Source: Nereocystis luetkeana (Eukaryota; Sar; Phaeophyceae; Laminariales; Laminariaceae). From it: a stretch of 64,000 nt of DNA. A model generated the notes under the pieces. That model saw nothing but the letters and a program-made list of their open reading frames with translations, was not told the origin of the DNA and searched no databases. Numbering within the stretch: position 1 is the first letter of the stretch; every line of letters begins with the position of its first letter. A program made the position numbers and the translations under genes. Shown here in pieces: positions 25,497 to 38,800 of the stretch. The stretch spans positions 5,877,858-5,941,857 of the forward strand of contig JARUPZ010000020.1 in NCBI GenBank assembly GCA_031213475.1. The letters run 5' to 3'.

Positions 25497-26873
25497 TTAT
25501 AGAATGAACTTTACTGACCCCGTCTCCCTCACCCTTGACGTGCGGCATTCCGCGACGGCCGCACGCAGCTTCCGTCGATAGACCCTCGCGCGGTCCTCAA
25601 GCCGTGACTCCATCATCCCTTCCACCTCCCGCACTCGCGACCGCAGCACCTCTAGCTCGCCCTTGTACCGTTCCTCGGTTACCGTTAACCCCTCCCGCCC
25701 CGAGGACTCCACCACCACACCCCCCCCGGCCGAAGACCCGGAGCGGGGGCCGGCACCGGCATCGGATCGGGCCGCGACTCGCCAATCCCGCCCTCCCACC
25801 CCTCTCACTCCCGCAAGAGAGCCGTCGCTCGCCCTTGTCTGGAAGGACGTGCTCGGCGTGCCCGCCCCTCCCGCGCCATTGCCGACGGCGGGCACCACCG
25901 CGTCACCGCTACCAACGGTCCACACGGGGGCCCGTCCGGTCGGGGTTGTTTCGAGGTGTGAGTCGCCTGCGACGGAGAGGGCAAGTCGGCCGCTCGCCGT
26001 GGAATCAGGACTACTTCCGCCACCCCCAACACCGATGTATCGTCGGTACGGACTCCCATAACCACCACCGGTGGTGCCGCCACCGCCACCGATTACTAAA
26101 CCTGTCATCGTCGGCAGCGGTGACGGCCACGACTGCTCCGAGCCTCCAGGGGACGAAACAACCTCTCCAAGGCGGTCGCTCTCCTCCTTCGCCTCGCGCA
26201 GCGCGGCGTCTCTTGCCGCAACAGCAGCGACAGCAGCGGTAGCGCTAGCGGCGGCGGAAGCAGACCGTGTTGTCTGAATCACCGCCCCCGTCCCCGCCCC
26301 CGCCGCGGGATCGGACGCGCGCCGTGATCGCGACCGCGACCGTAACCGCCGAACGTCCGCGTTCTTCTTCTTCTTCTTCGAGCTTGCCGGCGGCGCCGAT
26401 CGTCTGGACGAGGCCGCCACCTCCCCCCCGTCTTCCTCTCCCCCCCCATCCTGCCTCGCACCGTTCTGCAGGCTGCTCGCTGACGTGGAGACCATCGGGG
26501 TCTGCCGCCGTTGTCGATGTCGCTTGCTTCTTATGCTGCCGCTGCCACCATCACCACCATCACCAACTCTGCTCTCATCACCACCCCCACCATCACCGCC
26601 ACCACCGCCACCACCGCCGCTATCCAGAGCTCCAGCCTTCTCCCCGACCTCGCTTGTCGATGCGGCATCGGGCATGCCGACAATGCTAAACGCTCCGCTC
26701 TGGTTCTGGTTTTGGGAATCGTTACTGTTTCGGTTTGCTACCGCGGCCGCGCGGTGTCGCGCGTCTAGCAGGCGCAAAGCTTCGAGGGCTTCGGCGTCTC
26801 TTTCAGCCAGCTTGGCTTCTAGCTGCGACTCGTGGTGTGCGCTCTGGGAGGCTAGTGCCGCGAGCAAAGCTTC
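25497..26873 (-). CDS. Kinesin exon K31: C-terminal low-complexity region and last coil
   Basis: Starts at GCGTGCAG|GAAGCT with EALLAALASQSAHHESQLEA. It then runs into a long Gly/Ser/Asp-rich region, a basic RS-like patch (SSKKKKKNADVRRLRSRSRS), more Gly-rich sequence, and a closing coil around RYKGELEVLRSRVREVEGMM. Reading on gives ...VKFIL and TAA at 25,497. However, an excellent donor, AGG|GTGAGG, sits at 25,532 in phase 0. The coding sequence may therefore continue into exons further left that I could not identify. Confidence 0.82.
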   Translation of the reverse strand, partial: EALLAALASQSAHHESQLEAKLAERDAEALEALRLLDARHRAAAVANRNSNDSQNQNQSGAFSIVGMPDAASTSEVGEKAGALDSGGGGGGGGDGGGGDESRVGDGGDGGSGSIRSKRHRQRRQTPMVSTSASSLQNGARQDGGGEEDGGEVAASSRRSAPPASSKKKKKNADVRRLRSRSRSRRASDPAAGAGTGAVIQTTRSASAAASATAAVAAVAARDAALREAKEESDRLGEVVSSPGGSEQSWPSPLPTMTGLVIGGGGGTTGGGYGSPYRRYIGVGGGGSSPDSTASGRLALSVAGDSHLETTPTGRAPVWTVGSGDAVVPAVGNGAGGAGTPSTSFQTRASDGSLAGVRGVGGRDWRVAARSDAGAGPRSGSSAGGGVVVESSGREGLTVTEERYKGELEVLRSRVREVEGMMESRLEDRARVYRRKLRAAVAECRTSRVRETGSVKFIL

Positions 26874-29800
26874 CTGCACGCGTGCGGTCCAGTGGTGGAT
26901 GGACCAACGGGACAGGGGGAACGCGGGCAGGCGCGGGCGTAGGGGTGGACGAGGAATTCGTGAGCACAAAACGAAACATATTTTTATAAAGGTTATGGTT
27001 GGAAGCTGCAAGCACATATGGGAAAAGGATGTTTAGAAGCGGCGGCGATCGCGTGCTTCGAAAGCCGCAGGGGCATCATCTTTGTTTTCCTCGCGCTCCA
27101 GACGAACAAAGAAACTAAGAACAGCCATTCAACCAAGCACCAACCACAGACGTACCAACTGAACAGTCAACCAACAAAGCGGCTAATGAACAGCATCCAA
27201 ACCACAACACGAAACCAAACGAGAACAATCATTTTCACCTCATGCTCAGCGTGCGACAGCCTCGCATCCCTCCTTCCCGCGGAAACTCCCGCGGCTTCAC
27301 TTGCGGAATACTCCGTAGACCGATCCGAGGAAGGAGCCTCGAATATCTGCCTAGAACGGTCCGCAAGGCGAGCACGGCCTTCTTCCGCCGCATCCCTCGC
27401 GACCAGAGCCCGAGTAAGCCTATCTGCTACGTAGACGACACGACGTGGGGGGAGAGGGAGGGTCAAACCCTCTAGATCTGCTCCGCGTTTTCGGTACAAA
27501 CTACTCGGAAAATGATAAATCAATACTCCATTTCAGCAAGGTTAATGCTGACCCTTTTCGTTTTCAGAACCTGCGCTCTCGTTTCGAGAAAGAAAATTAC
27601 TTGGAAGTAGAACAGGAAACGTTGTGCAAAGGGATAGAGCGAATCAGTCGGAAATACGAACACAGAGCAAGGAAGGCAGCATATGATCAGTTCAAAAGGA
27701 AACACGAGAGAAGATCAACGAAAATGCACGGGGGGAGGGGGAGAGAGGGAGGGAGGGAGCGAAGCAGGGGCGCCGAACACGATGCGCACGTACAGTACGC
27801 GCGGCGCTAGAGTCCGGGTGCCCTACAAATATGACGTTTCCATTAACTCGTACAGCCTCAGACCACTTTTTCGAGCGGCTTGTTGTTCTCCGCGCATGGT
27901 ATCGGACGCCCACGCCCCCCCTCCCCATTGTCCTTTCCCCACGGCTTGATCAAAGCTGTTCGTTCCTATACAGAGTAAACACTTTTGATACATATGACAC
28001 TACAGTATTCGTAGTAGGCATCATTCTGTAGCTAACACCCTCCCCCCCCGCTTATTATTGTTCAGTGGGATAATGTGATACTATTATTGGGCACCTGCCT
28101 CATCCACTGAGCCGGTATCCCTCTAAGATGAAGACACTGGGTGTGCTGGATGTCGATGGGTGGAGAAAACAACCAAATGCAAAGAACACACACAGCCTGT
28201 ACGTAGCATCAACCCGTTCTGCCCCGCTTCGCAACCCTAGAAAAAACAGAAGCTACAAGATCCCTAATCGTGTATTCTCGTGTGCCAGATATGCGTCACT
28301 GGTGGCGCTATGTACCGGTATGTTGGCCAATGTGTTCCTTGTGTGGCGGGCTGATTTCTTGCCTGGTAGCATGTCCTACACAGACGGTGGTTCGGCTATA
28401 CAGCCCAACAATCCCGAAAAGTCAGACGATACAGACAAACCAGAAAAGCAAGACAAGCAGAGAAGCCGGCGTCACACCTCTATACTCGCGGTCGGCTCTC
28501 GCCAGCGCCTCGGCGGTGGCGAGCTCAGCTTCCTCCGCGGCGCGTTCGGCCGCCGCCTCGAAGGCCGAGCGGAGGGCCTCTGTGTTATCTTCCGCCTTGT
28601 TCCACATAGCCTCAAATAGAAAGAGGAAGAGGAAGTTGCACGAAAACGAAACAAAAATATATATAAGGGTGCCAGAGAACCTTCAGCATGGTCAAGTCCG
28701 ACGACGTGACGGCAATTAATCATAGATGAGGGCCTCCACTCCCCCCACTAAGAACCACAAGCACAACAGGAAGCGCCAACCACACACCCCACTACACCCC
28801 ACCCTCTTCCATCCTAGCCCACCACACAATTTCCCAACAAAGGAGGCACGTATCCCCTCGCGCTGCCCCTCACGCTCTCTCTCTCTTCTTCCACAAGTAA
28901 GAAACACCTCATTTTTTCCCAACAAGAGAGCCACCCTCCCTTTACCCCTCTTCTCTGCCCCCCTTTATCCCCGCCCTCTATCCCACCCCATCCCCCCACA
29001 CGCTACCCCGCCTAACCCAATCCCACTCCACCCCGTCTCACCCCATGTTTCCGACAGAATGGTATAACGTACGCCCTTACCTCCTTAACCCGCGCCACCT
29101 CGCCTAGCGCCGCATCACTTCTCGCCAGGGCCGCACTCAGTACCTCCGACTGCTGCTGCTCCATCTCCTCCAGCGCCCTCACTAAGCTCTCCGCGGTTTC
29201 GCCGGCCATCAACTCCCGCTGCTCCCTCGCCGCCACCTCCAGCCCCTTCACGGTAGCCGCGGTTTCATCCCGAGCCGCAACTTCCGCCGATTCGGCCGCG
29301 CGGAGGGCCCGTGCCGACCGCTCCAGCTCTTCGCGGTGCCGCTCCTCGCGCCGAGCTGCCTTGTCCCTTACCGCGACGACTTCATCTGCTAGAAGGCTTG
29401 CCCTTTGGCGGAGGCTTTCTGCTTCGTCCGAAGCTTCCCGCGCGCGGGTGCTTTCAGCCGCGCTCTTCTTTTGGACATCGCGAAGGGTCTCCAGCAACGC
29501 CGACGAGTGGACTCGCAGACGCTCAAGCTGCGGAGGACACAGATAGGGGTGATAGCCAGGGGCAACCAGGAGGCACTCATGAATTGCCAACGATTGCTGG
29601 AGCTATGTATCCGCACCGACATTTCATGTATATTGGCGTATTGGCCAATATCATGTGCATTGGGACTCCAGTACGACTTGCACACATTCGACGATGGCTT
29701 ACTTACAATTTAGACAAAACAATCGACCCCGCCGGCGGCCTCCGGTGAGCACGAATATATTCGTCAACATGGCTTTACCAATACATTGGAAAAAACATAG

Positions 29801-32800
29801 TCTTGACTTCGTCCCCTCTTCGAAATTCAGAGGGAATAATTGACGAAAATAAATGAAGATAACAGCAATGGCCACTACGCCATTGGAGGATGATACACAT
29901 TGGTGTCCGAGTTACCAGTGTAATTATTTTCGGTTATCGCTACCAGCCCATAGCACCGAAAATGGAAAGAATGGGAAACCCAAACGAAAAGGGGGGGGGG
30001 GGAAAGTGGGCGTAAATTCCTGCAAAGGGAAATGGTCATGCGCTGCCGAGGCCGTTAACGCTTGGGGCTTCCCCCCTCCCAATCCCCTTCCGCACCTCCC
30101 CCCCATCCCCTACCTGTTCCGAGGCCCGAGCAGATCCCTCCTCCACCGCCATCTCCGCCTGCTCCCGCACGCGCACCACCTCTTCGCGTGCCCGCCGCTC
30201 CACCTCCTCCTCCCACCGCCGCCGCTCCCGATCCCCTTCTTGCCTAACGCGACCCTCCGCCGCCGCCACCGCCGCCTCCACCGCCACCGCCACCTCTGCC
30301 CTACTTGCTACCGCATTTTCCGCCGTAGCGGCTGCAGTCGCCGCGGCCGCGGCTATTTGCCCTTCTTCGGCCTTAGCAGCCCTAGCTTCGGCGGAGGATG
30401 CCCTTCCCTCAGCGTCTGCGGCGCGTCCTCTTTCGGCTTCTACTGCGGCTTGCAGGGCGGCGTCCTTTTCGGAGGTCAGCGAAGCGAGCGCGGCCTGGAC
30501 GGCTTCCCGGTGGACTCGATTCTGGTCCGCAAGAGCCGAGGCTCTCTTCGTTTTGTTTTTTGCGCGCGCGGGGGGGGGGGGGGGGTCAGGGCGAAGCGGT
30601 ACTAGAGTCGAGGACAAGTGCTTTCGGAGGGGGGCTAGGGGAGGGTTGGGGTAAGGTGGTATCAAAAGCGAGGGCAAGGAGTTCGGGAGAGGTAACAAAA
30701 GGGCAACAAGCTTTGGAGGGGCGGGACAGATGAGCTTACCGGTGGGATCGATCCTGGTTTGGGCCGGATGAGGCTCGTTGTTTTTTAATGGGGGTCAGGG
30801 TCAGGGCGAAGCCGTGTTAAGGGAGAGGGTAAGAAAATTCGGAGAGGCGGCCGCTGATTTTTCCAGTGGGCTTGGTTTTGATCTCTCGAGGGCCGAAGCT
30901 CTCTTTTTTCCTTTGTTTGCAGGGGTTCAAGAAGAAGCGGTAGTATAGGCGAGGGCAAGGATATTGGGAGGGTCGAGACAGATCAGGAAGATGCCCATGC
31001 GCGAGGCCTAAGCGGGGGGGGCAGTCGGTGTGTCGTGCCTTGCGGCGTTAACACATACGACAAAATAGACAGTACAAAACACTAGAAAGCTAAAAAGCGT
31101 AAAAAAAAAGACAAGAACAAATCCAAAACAGGACGTATTAATTCCCAACCGCAAAGCACTGCCCTCCTGCGCCCACCACCATCAGCGACCACTCCGCGTC
31201 TCACCTCCAACCCCCACCCCCTCACCGCCTCCTCCATCGCCACCTCCACCGCCCTCCGCTTCCCCCCCTCTTCCTCCGCCCGCCTCTCCGCGGCAACCAA
31301 GCGGTCATGCCCCTTCCTCGAGGCAGTCTCCCTCGCGACCCGCGTCGCGAGTGCTCCGGCATTCGCAACATTTTCTATCTCCTTCGCGTGCCGCCGCTCG
31401 AGTTTCCCCGTCTCCACTTCCACTGCCGCCCTCACGGCTTCTTCCTCCTCGCGAGAGCGCTTATGGGCGTCCCGTGCGTCTTTCGCGTCCCTCTCCTCCC
31501 GCTCTTCCCGCGCCTGGCGCTCCACCCTCTCTATCCTTGCCTCGTACCGCTCCTGCTCCCGTTTCCACTCCCGCTGCCGCTCGGCTTGCGAAGCTTGCGC
31601 GGCGCGTTCCGCCGCTTCTTTGCCCGCGGCTGCCGTCGCCGTCGCCTCTTCAAGGGCCTCCTGCCTCGCAGCCGCCACTGCCTCGGTCTGGCCCTTCGCG
31701 GCCTTATCCTGCGCCTGTACCATCACCGATCTCTGCTCCGCCGCCAGCGACCTCAATGCCTCCTTCAGTTCTTCCCGATGTCGGATTTCAGCGGCCTTCA
31801 CCGCCGCCCCCGCCGCAGCCTCTACCTCTGCTGCCAACTTTTCTTTCGCTGCCGCGGCCGCTTCTGCTGCTACCGCCTTCGCTTCTGACGCCGCCACCAT
31901 CGCCGATTTTTCTTTTGCTGCTGCTGCTGCTTCCGCGCCCGACTGAGCCAGATTCGCCCGCACCGATTCCAGAGCCAACTCCCGGCGGGCCTCGGCTGCT
32001 GTCTCCAGAGCGGCTCGACAGCGCTCCTCCGACAGCGCCATAGACTCCTGCGCTCGACGGACAACCTCGTCTCTTTCGGTGGTCGCGGCGGCGACAGCGC
32101 CCGCCAGGATGGACTCGTGAGACGCCGCGAGCTCGTCGGTGTTTCGGGCGAGTGAGGTTTCCATCTCATCCCTCAATTCCGTCTCCCTCCGAGCCGTTTC
32201 TGCATCGAACCGTGCCTGCATCTGGGGTTGGGTAGGGTAGGATATGGTTGGGTAGGGTAGGATAAGGTTGGGTACGGTAGGGTAGGATAAGGTACGGTAC
32301 GGTAGAGTGGGATGGGGTTTTCCCAGCGCAGGTGGGCAGAGGGGGAGGGCGGGGGGTTGGGGGGGGTCGAGGATCTAGTGGTTCGGGGGGGGGTGATTAA
32401 AAAAAAAAAAATGCTTGTCTGTGTCGGAGGGGGGTAGGGGGGTGTGCTTTTCACGCAATATGTCTACTGTCGCGATGAAATTGGTGTCGGAGGCGACTCT
32501 CAAATTTGATTTTTATCCACCGGTGGATGGGTATCAGAACAGGTTGTGCTCATCATACTTTGGCAAATAAAACATGTGCCGTGTGCTGATTAAACTCCTT
32601 ACAACAAGCACATTATTGCTGAAGTTTCTTCGTCACAGCCACCGTGCGGGGTGTGAGGGGTGGTAGGGGAGGGCGCTCCTCCCATTTGAAATATGTTACT
32701 GCAGGCAGGACATATGCTAGTGGTGAACGCGGCTCTCAAAACGGGCTGAGGAGGATTGTGCAACCTTCTTGCCTAGATTCAAGAGTCGTTCGCTCACGCC

Positions 32801-35800
32801 ACGTCAAGCTCTGATGGACATAATATAAGCTATAAAACAACCAGGCCAGCCACCATCATCCAAACCCTTAGCCCCTTCCCCCGTACGAGCTGGGCCAGTC
32901 GAAAAATGGATAAACCATTCGCAGGTTGTCTCTCGTGAACCACTGCGAATTTGGACTTGAAATCTGGAGGCACTGACCCTGACTCTACACTGCACACGCA
33001 GAAAAAAAAATAGATTAAAATTAATACATTTTTATATTCCGACTCGATCTCGACGAGTGATCGGCGGAAACTCAAAAACGCCTAGTTTTCAACAAAAACT
33101 TCGCAACAAAATCGTTGTTCCCGATCGAGGCGAAAATTGGTGCAGGCTTAGCTGAATGACTACCCCAGGAGAACATCGATATTACTTTCATAGCCTAGTT
33201 CACCACCCATCAAGAGATCTTGCCAAAACACGGTTTTCATGCATGAAACAAGTAAATACGATAAATGTGGGTTATTCTGCGATGCCCCGCTCAATTTTGC
33301 GACTTTCGATCCAAAAATTGAACCTCTTATTTGAACCGCTTGTGCAAACAAACAGAAAACACGCCTTTCTTGTTTTATTTGTTCCAGACAACTTATGGCC
33401 GTTATGATATTTTTTTGGATCGTTGTATCGGTCATATCCCTCGAACAAATCTAAAAAAAATAAAAGGCGAGTTTTCCGTTTGCTGGTGCATGATCAACAC
33501 GGTGTAAACAAATCACATCCCAATATGTAGTATTTAGCGGGGCATCGCCGATCAACCAAAATATCAGCACCTCGGCTGGCCCAGCTCGTATTGTTTCCGG
33601 CAAAACGGCCCCACACCCCTCGAAACAGTTCTTTTTCACCCTCCAACATCTTTACTACCCCCCCCCTACCCCATGACGCCCTCTCGGCCCCCTTCGGGAC
33701 TCTCACCTCGCCCCTAACCTTTTCCCGCACTGTTCCCTCGCGCTCGGCAAGCTCCTCCTCGAACGCGGCTCTGAGCTCGTTCGGAATCGCGTTGATCCGT
33801 TGTTTCAGGTGCGCCGTGCCGTCCCTTAGGATTGAAATTTCGGCTGCGGCTGCGTCGGCGGCCGCAGCGGCAGCCGCGGCGGAAGCCGTAGCCTCCGCCG
33901 CGAGCTGTGCTTCGCGCTTCGCGGAGCGCACTTCGGCCGCCTTTGCCACCTCCATTTCGGCTAACGCAGCTGCTGCTTCTCCCGCGTCCGCAGCCGCTGC
34001 CGTCGCTTCCTCGGTCCGCCGGGCCGACATCAGCGTCGCCTTTTCTTCGAGCGCGTCCCTCTCCACGCGATTGGTTTCCTGGAGACGTTGGAGGCGTTGT
34101 TCGAAGTCCTCCGTCAGCCGCACCTTCTCGGCGTCGAAGGAGGCTTGCAGGTCTCGTCGTCCTTTCAGCGCCAGCCGGGCTGCTGCCTGCTTGGATGGGA
34201 GGCGGAGGGAAGGAGCGGTGGTTGTAGCAACGGCGATAAATACGGAGTCGGAGGGTACGCTATTGATGACGTATTGTCTACGGTCATTGGCCCCGCCTTT
34301 TCTCGTGTGAAGGGGCCGGGGACGTGGGAATACGGGAAGTGGGGAGGCGAGGGGTGTAGAGAAGGTTCCGGCGATACATCAGTTGCATACGCTGTCGAAA
34401 TATATAAATACAAAACCGAGTGTGATTACACTCCAGGAACACGCAACAAAAAAGACAGGTACGCGCTACACGAAATACACTTATCACACTGCAAAAAAAA
34501 AAACCCGCACAGACGTTGGGGGCCCAGCGCAAGAGGGGGAATCTATTGTTTTCGCTCTTGTAGGGGGAAACGTTCACAGGACGACGAAACAAACACTTTT
34601 CGACGAAAACAAACAACAAAAACGTCCCCTTCCATCATAGACTTGAGCAACACGATGTTTAGATGCAAGCCACACGATGACAATGCGTCGTCGCTGTAAA
34701 CGAAAAAGCTACCGGACCGTTCAGGCCTGAGCATGCAACGAAGTTGGATGCAAACCGCACGCGCCTGATACAATACCATCCACACTACAACACAACCTCA
34801 CAAACCAAGCAATGGAACACGCAACCCGCTTGCCTTCAGCGCCTTGGCCATCTCCCGGTCCTTCCGCCCGGCCGCCACTGCCACCGCTCTCCGCGCCTCC
34901 TCCCTTCCCAACTCGGCAACCTCCTCAAGCTTCCGCCGAGCCTCTCCCCCCTCCTCAGCCTTCGCCTCCGCAACCGCTTCGTCCACCCGAATCCTGCCTT
35001 CACGCGCTAACTCTTCCTCCCGCTTCAAAAAAGCTTCTTCAACATCCTTGATCGCGCAATGGTGTACTTCTTCGAGAAGACGCCGCTCGCGGGAGGCGCT
35101 CTCCTCTGCCTTCGCCCGCACGGCTTCTGCTGCTTCCGCCGCCGCCGCTGCTGCCGTCCTCGCCCCTTCTTCGGCCGCGGACGCAGCCTCTTGCTTTAGC
35201 TTCTCCTCCGCAGCCTTGTGCTCCTCCAATAGCCGCGCATTTTTTTCTCTCATCGCGGCAAGCTCTCGCGCTGATTGCACTGCTTGCGCCGCCTGCCTCG
35301 CTTGCGCCGCCTGCACGTCGTGCTTCCTTCTATCTTGGTCCGCCGCTGTTTCTGCCTCGGCCGCTGCAACTGCCGCGGCTGCTGCAACTGCCGCGGCCGC
35401 CGCCGCTGTCGCCTCTGCCTCTTCAACCGCTCTCCGCTGCCGCTCTTCTGCGGCGAACTCTGCCCTGGCCAGCCGATCCTTAGCGGCAGCGCTTGCCTCT
35501 TGCACCGCCCTCGCCTCTGCTATCGCCACAGCATCTGTCACAGCCTTCCCTAGCTCCCGCTCGTGCTCGAGGCCCTTTTCCCGAAGAGCACGATCAAGAG
35601 CGCTTTTGAAATCGGCATCCTTTTCTGCGGAGAGGGCTACGAGCGCGGCTTCCGTCTCGCGGCGACGGTCGACCTCCCCCGAGGCAACAGCCGAAGCGAC
35701 GGCGTCGGCGACGGCCGCAGCGACCGACTCGCGAGACGCCCGCTGCGCCCTCTCCCGCTCCGCGGCGAGGTCCGATTCGTGCTGGTGCTTCCGCTGCTGG

Positions 35801-38800
35801 AGGCGACGCTTTGTCTGCAATGCGATGTGGCGGCGGGGTTGGGTTAGGTCTATGCTGTGTTGTGATGAATTGCGTTGGGTGGCGTGGCATGGGGTGGGGT
35901 GACGTAGGGTGGGGTGGGGTGGGGTTGGTTTGGGTGGGGTCGGGTGAGGTGGCATGGGGTTGGTTTGGGTGGGATAGGGTGGGGTGGGTTGTATTTGAGT
36001 GGGGTAGGGTAGGGTGGGGGGGGGGGGGGGGGGGGGGTAAAATCAGGGGGGTGTATTGAAGAGTGGAGGGGGGTGGGGTGGGCTAAAACTATATAACCTG
36101 GTGCATACGGAAGCGACGTTTGGCGACACCACTACTGCGGTGCCAACAATGAAAAGTAAATTTTAGAGCGCAAAGCCGGCGCGGAAGGCGGCGGCGGGTG
36201 GGGTGAGGTGCGATGGGGGCGCGGGTAGGGGACGGCCTGAAAACTAAACATCATGCCACATGATAGACCTGTCGAACCGTACTAAGCTCGGGATGGAAGG
36301 GGGTGGGGGTTAACCGCAAGCTGGGTACATGATGGTGCGAGACCGGCGACCATCAACCATCAAACTCCCTCCCTCCTTCCCTCCCTCCTTCCGCGACCCA
36401 CCATCTCATCCTTCTGCCGAACGACCTCCGCCAGCTCGGCCCTCCCCCGCCGAATCTGCGTCTTTACCTCCTCCTCTGCGGCGTTCGCGTGCGCCCTTAA
36501 ATCGGCGCAATCCTTCCTAACCACCTTCAACTCTCCCTCAACCTCCTGCCGCTGACTTGTCGCGCTTTCTATCGCCTCTCGGAGGCGGGACGATTCTCTT
36601 TCTTGCCGCAATCGACTGGCCTCGAGCTCTTCCGCTAGACCTTGGCCTGTCCCCACAGCTTCCGCGAGATCCTGAACATGCGGGAAATTTGCACGCGCGA
36701 TGTTTCCGGGGAGCGTGGAGGGGGGTGTGCTCAAGTCGTGCATGGCCGTAGTCTTAAGACCATACCTGGTACATGCGAAGGCAGGGTGGGGCGGGGGTGG
36801 GGGGGTGGGGGTACTCGTGCCATGCATGGCGGCGGTCGTATGACAGTAGATCCTGGTATCCCTACAATACCGGGACGGAGCACGTCGGGTTTCACTGACC
36901 AGGCAGATATTGCCTGCACCAAGCGCAAAGCGCCGTGAGGTGTTGCGCGATTCGCAGGAAGGGTAAGCTGAGCTGCATCCTACTACGAACCGCTAGTGAG
37001 CGGATTCGGGGTGGGGGGTAAGGTATGCGACGTCTGCGCGAAAGGAGGGAAGGAGGGGGTGGCGGTGGGGAGGGTGGGGGGGCAGGTTTTGTGAGGGTAC
37101 TCATACAGGACTTCAATCGAAACTTCCCATCCACGCCAAACGCGGTGTTCTGCATATTGAAAGAACAACAAAGTAATCCCCCCGGTGATGTTACGAGAAA
37201 TAGCCGAAACCCAAACGAGCCGCTGCCACCTGCGGAGCTCCAAAGCATCTACCAACCTTCGTGACATCGTCAAGAGCCTTTTCTTTGTTCATACCCAGCA
37301 ACGCATACTCAGTATTTGCAAAGTCGTCGGATGTATACGAATTATGCATCCATCAGTCCTTGTCAGCGTGAACAATAAATCCAAGTCGTACAATGCAAAA
37401 ATTATGTCATCAATGGAATACCCAAGTCGTCCAACACATGCGCATGCATCCCCATCTATATACTAGTTCCCACGTCGTAAAACTCACCACCGCCCCCAAC
37501 CCCCACCTCCAACGGAACGCAAGGCACGCCCACCACTGCCAACAACACCACCACCATCAACAAGAACATCCCCGCCACCACCACCGCTATCATCACCAAC
37601 AACAACAACACGAATCCCCCCCCCCCTTCTCTATGGTCATACGACTATGACCATGCATAACGTGAGCACCCCTATCGCTCACCTCCCTAGCCCTCGCGGC
37701 CTCCCTCTCCCCCTCCCCCAACTTCTCCCGCAGCCCCGATACCACCTTCTCCGCGTCCTGCCGCGCCCCCACCGCAACCGCCGCCCTTGCCCTAGCAGCC
37801 GACTCCGACGCCGCGGCCGCCGCTGCAGCAGTAGCCGCTGCCCCCGCCTCCTCTTTGCTGGCAGCCGCCACCGCTTCCAGTTTCGCAAGGTCTACCTCCA
37901 AGCGAGAAGCTTCGGACCGTGCTGCGGCGACCGATCGGTGAAGTCCTTCGCTCGCTGGCGGGGGTTTGGGGTGGGGATTGGGGGTGAATGTTGGGGCAAG
38001 GGCTTGGTGGGTGGGGATGGGGGTGGGCGAGGGGCGTTTAGTGGGGTTGGCGTTGGGGGTAGGGGTTAGGGGTGTGTGGGCGGGGGAGGGCGTTGTGATG
38101 GTAGCGGGGAGATTCTCAGAAGAAGTTCCAAGACGAAGTTCTAAGAAGAGGCTACAATTCCACCGCTTCCCATGTATCGCTCTCAAGTGAGACGATGTGC
38201 AATATTACCTCCTAGGTTCAAGCAACAAGCGTTAGGAGTTCGTTACTGTGCATTGGTTGTGGTCCATGTTTCCACTACATCGGCGTCGTATTTCCATCCT
38301 ACGGTGTATAAATATTAACGGAATATATAACACACCTCTCTTGCTCGCCTCCCTCTCCTCCTTCCTCTCCCCCTGCAGGCGGCGAAGCATCGCGTCTTTC
38401 TTTTCCAGAACCGCCCGGGTCTCCTCGGAGACTCCCTTGAGCGTGCCCTCAAACGCGGATAACCTTTCCCGCAGGACATCGCTGGCGCGCACGGCTTCGT
38501 CGCGCGAAGATGCCAGCTTCTGCTTGCGTCAACCGACAATTAAGCCAACATCGTGGGGTAGAGAAACACGAGAGCGGGGGGATGGGGGGAGGAAGGGAGG
38601 GAAGGAGGGAGGGAGGGAGGGAGGGAAGGAGGTTGGCCGTCAAATTCAATGCCAACAACAACAAAAAGCCCACACTAAAACAATAACAATAAATATTTTT
38701 TCCCAAAAGTAATAAGGAAAACAACAAAAGCAGCAACAACAGTAACAAGAAACAAGCAAAGACAGGTTCAACTCTCATCGCACGTTGTCCTCCAGAAACG

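Noticed and set aside
25535-27036. Several overlapping plus-strand frames of 130-235 codons
   Set aside because: They lie opposite exon K31, whose skewed Gly/Ser/Arg codons leave the complement open; they are Pro/His/Arg-rich with no domain.
27445-27810. Plus-strand 121-codon frame with a Lys/Arg/Glu-rich, coil-like sequence
   Set aside because: It overlaps exon K30 only at its edge and otherwise reads the complement of a pyrimidine-rich intron end; the purine-rich strand gives Lys/Arg/Glu automatically.
32219-32221. ATG at the start of exon K26 as an independent gene start
   Set aside because: It follows a good AACCCCAG acceptor with a C-rich tract, and K25 and K26 join in phase. A separate coiled-coil gene remains possible but less simple.
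32220-32300. GGTTGGGTAGGGTAGG tract as an internal telomere repeat
   Set aside because: The unit is irregular and not a TTTAGGG-type repeat; it fits the C-rich acceptor tracts seen before other exons.
33591-34310. 239-codon plus-strand open frame
   Set aside because: Antisense shadow of exon K25, with the same Ala/Ser-rich composition and no motif.
34844-35902. 352-codon plus-strand open frame
   Set aside because: It is the antisense of kinesin exon K24; the Ala/Ser/Cys-rich translation is what the complement of GCG/GCC/GAG-rich coiled-coil codons gives.
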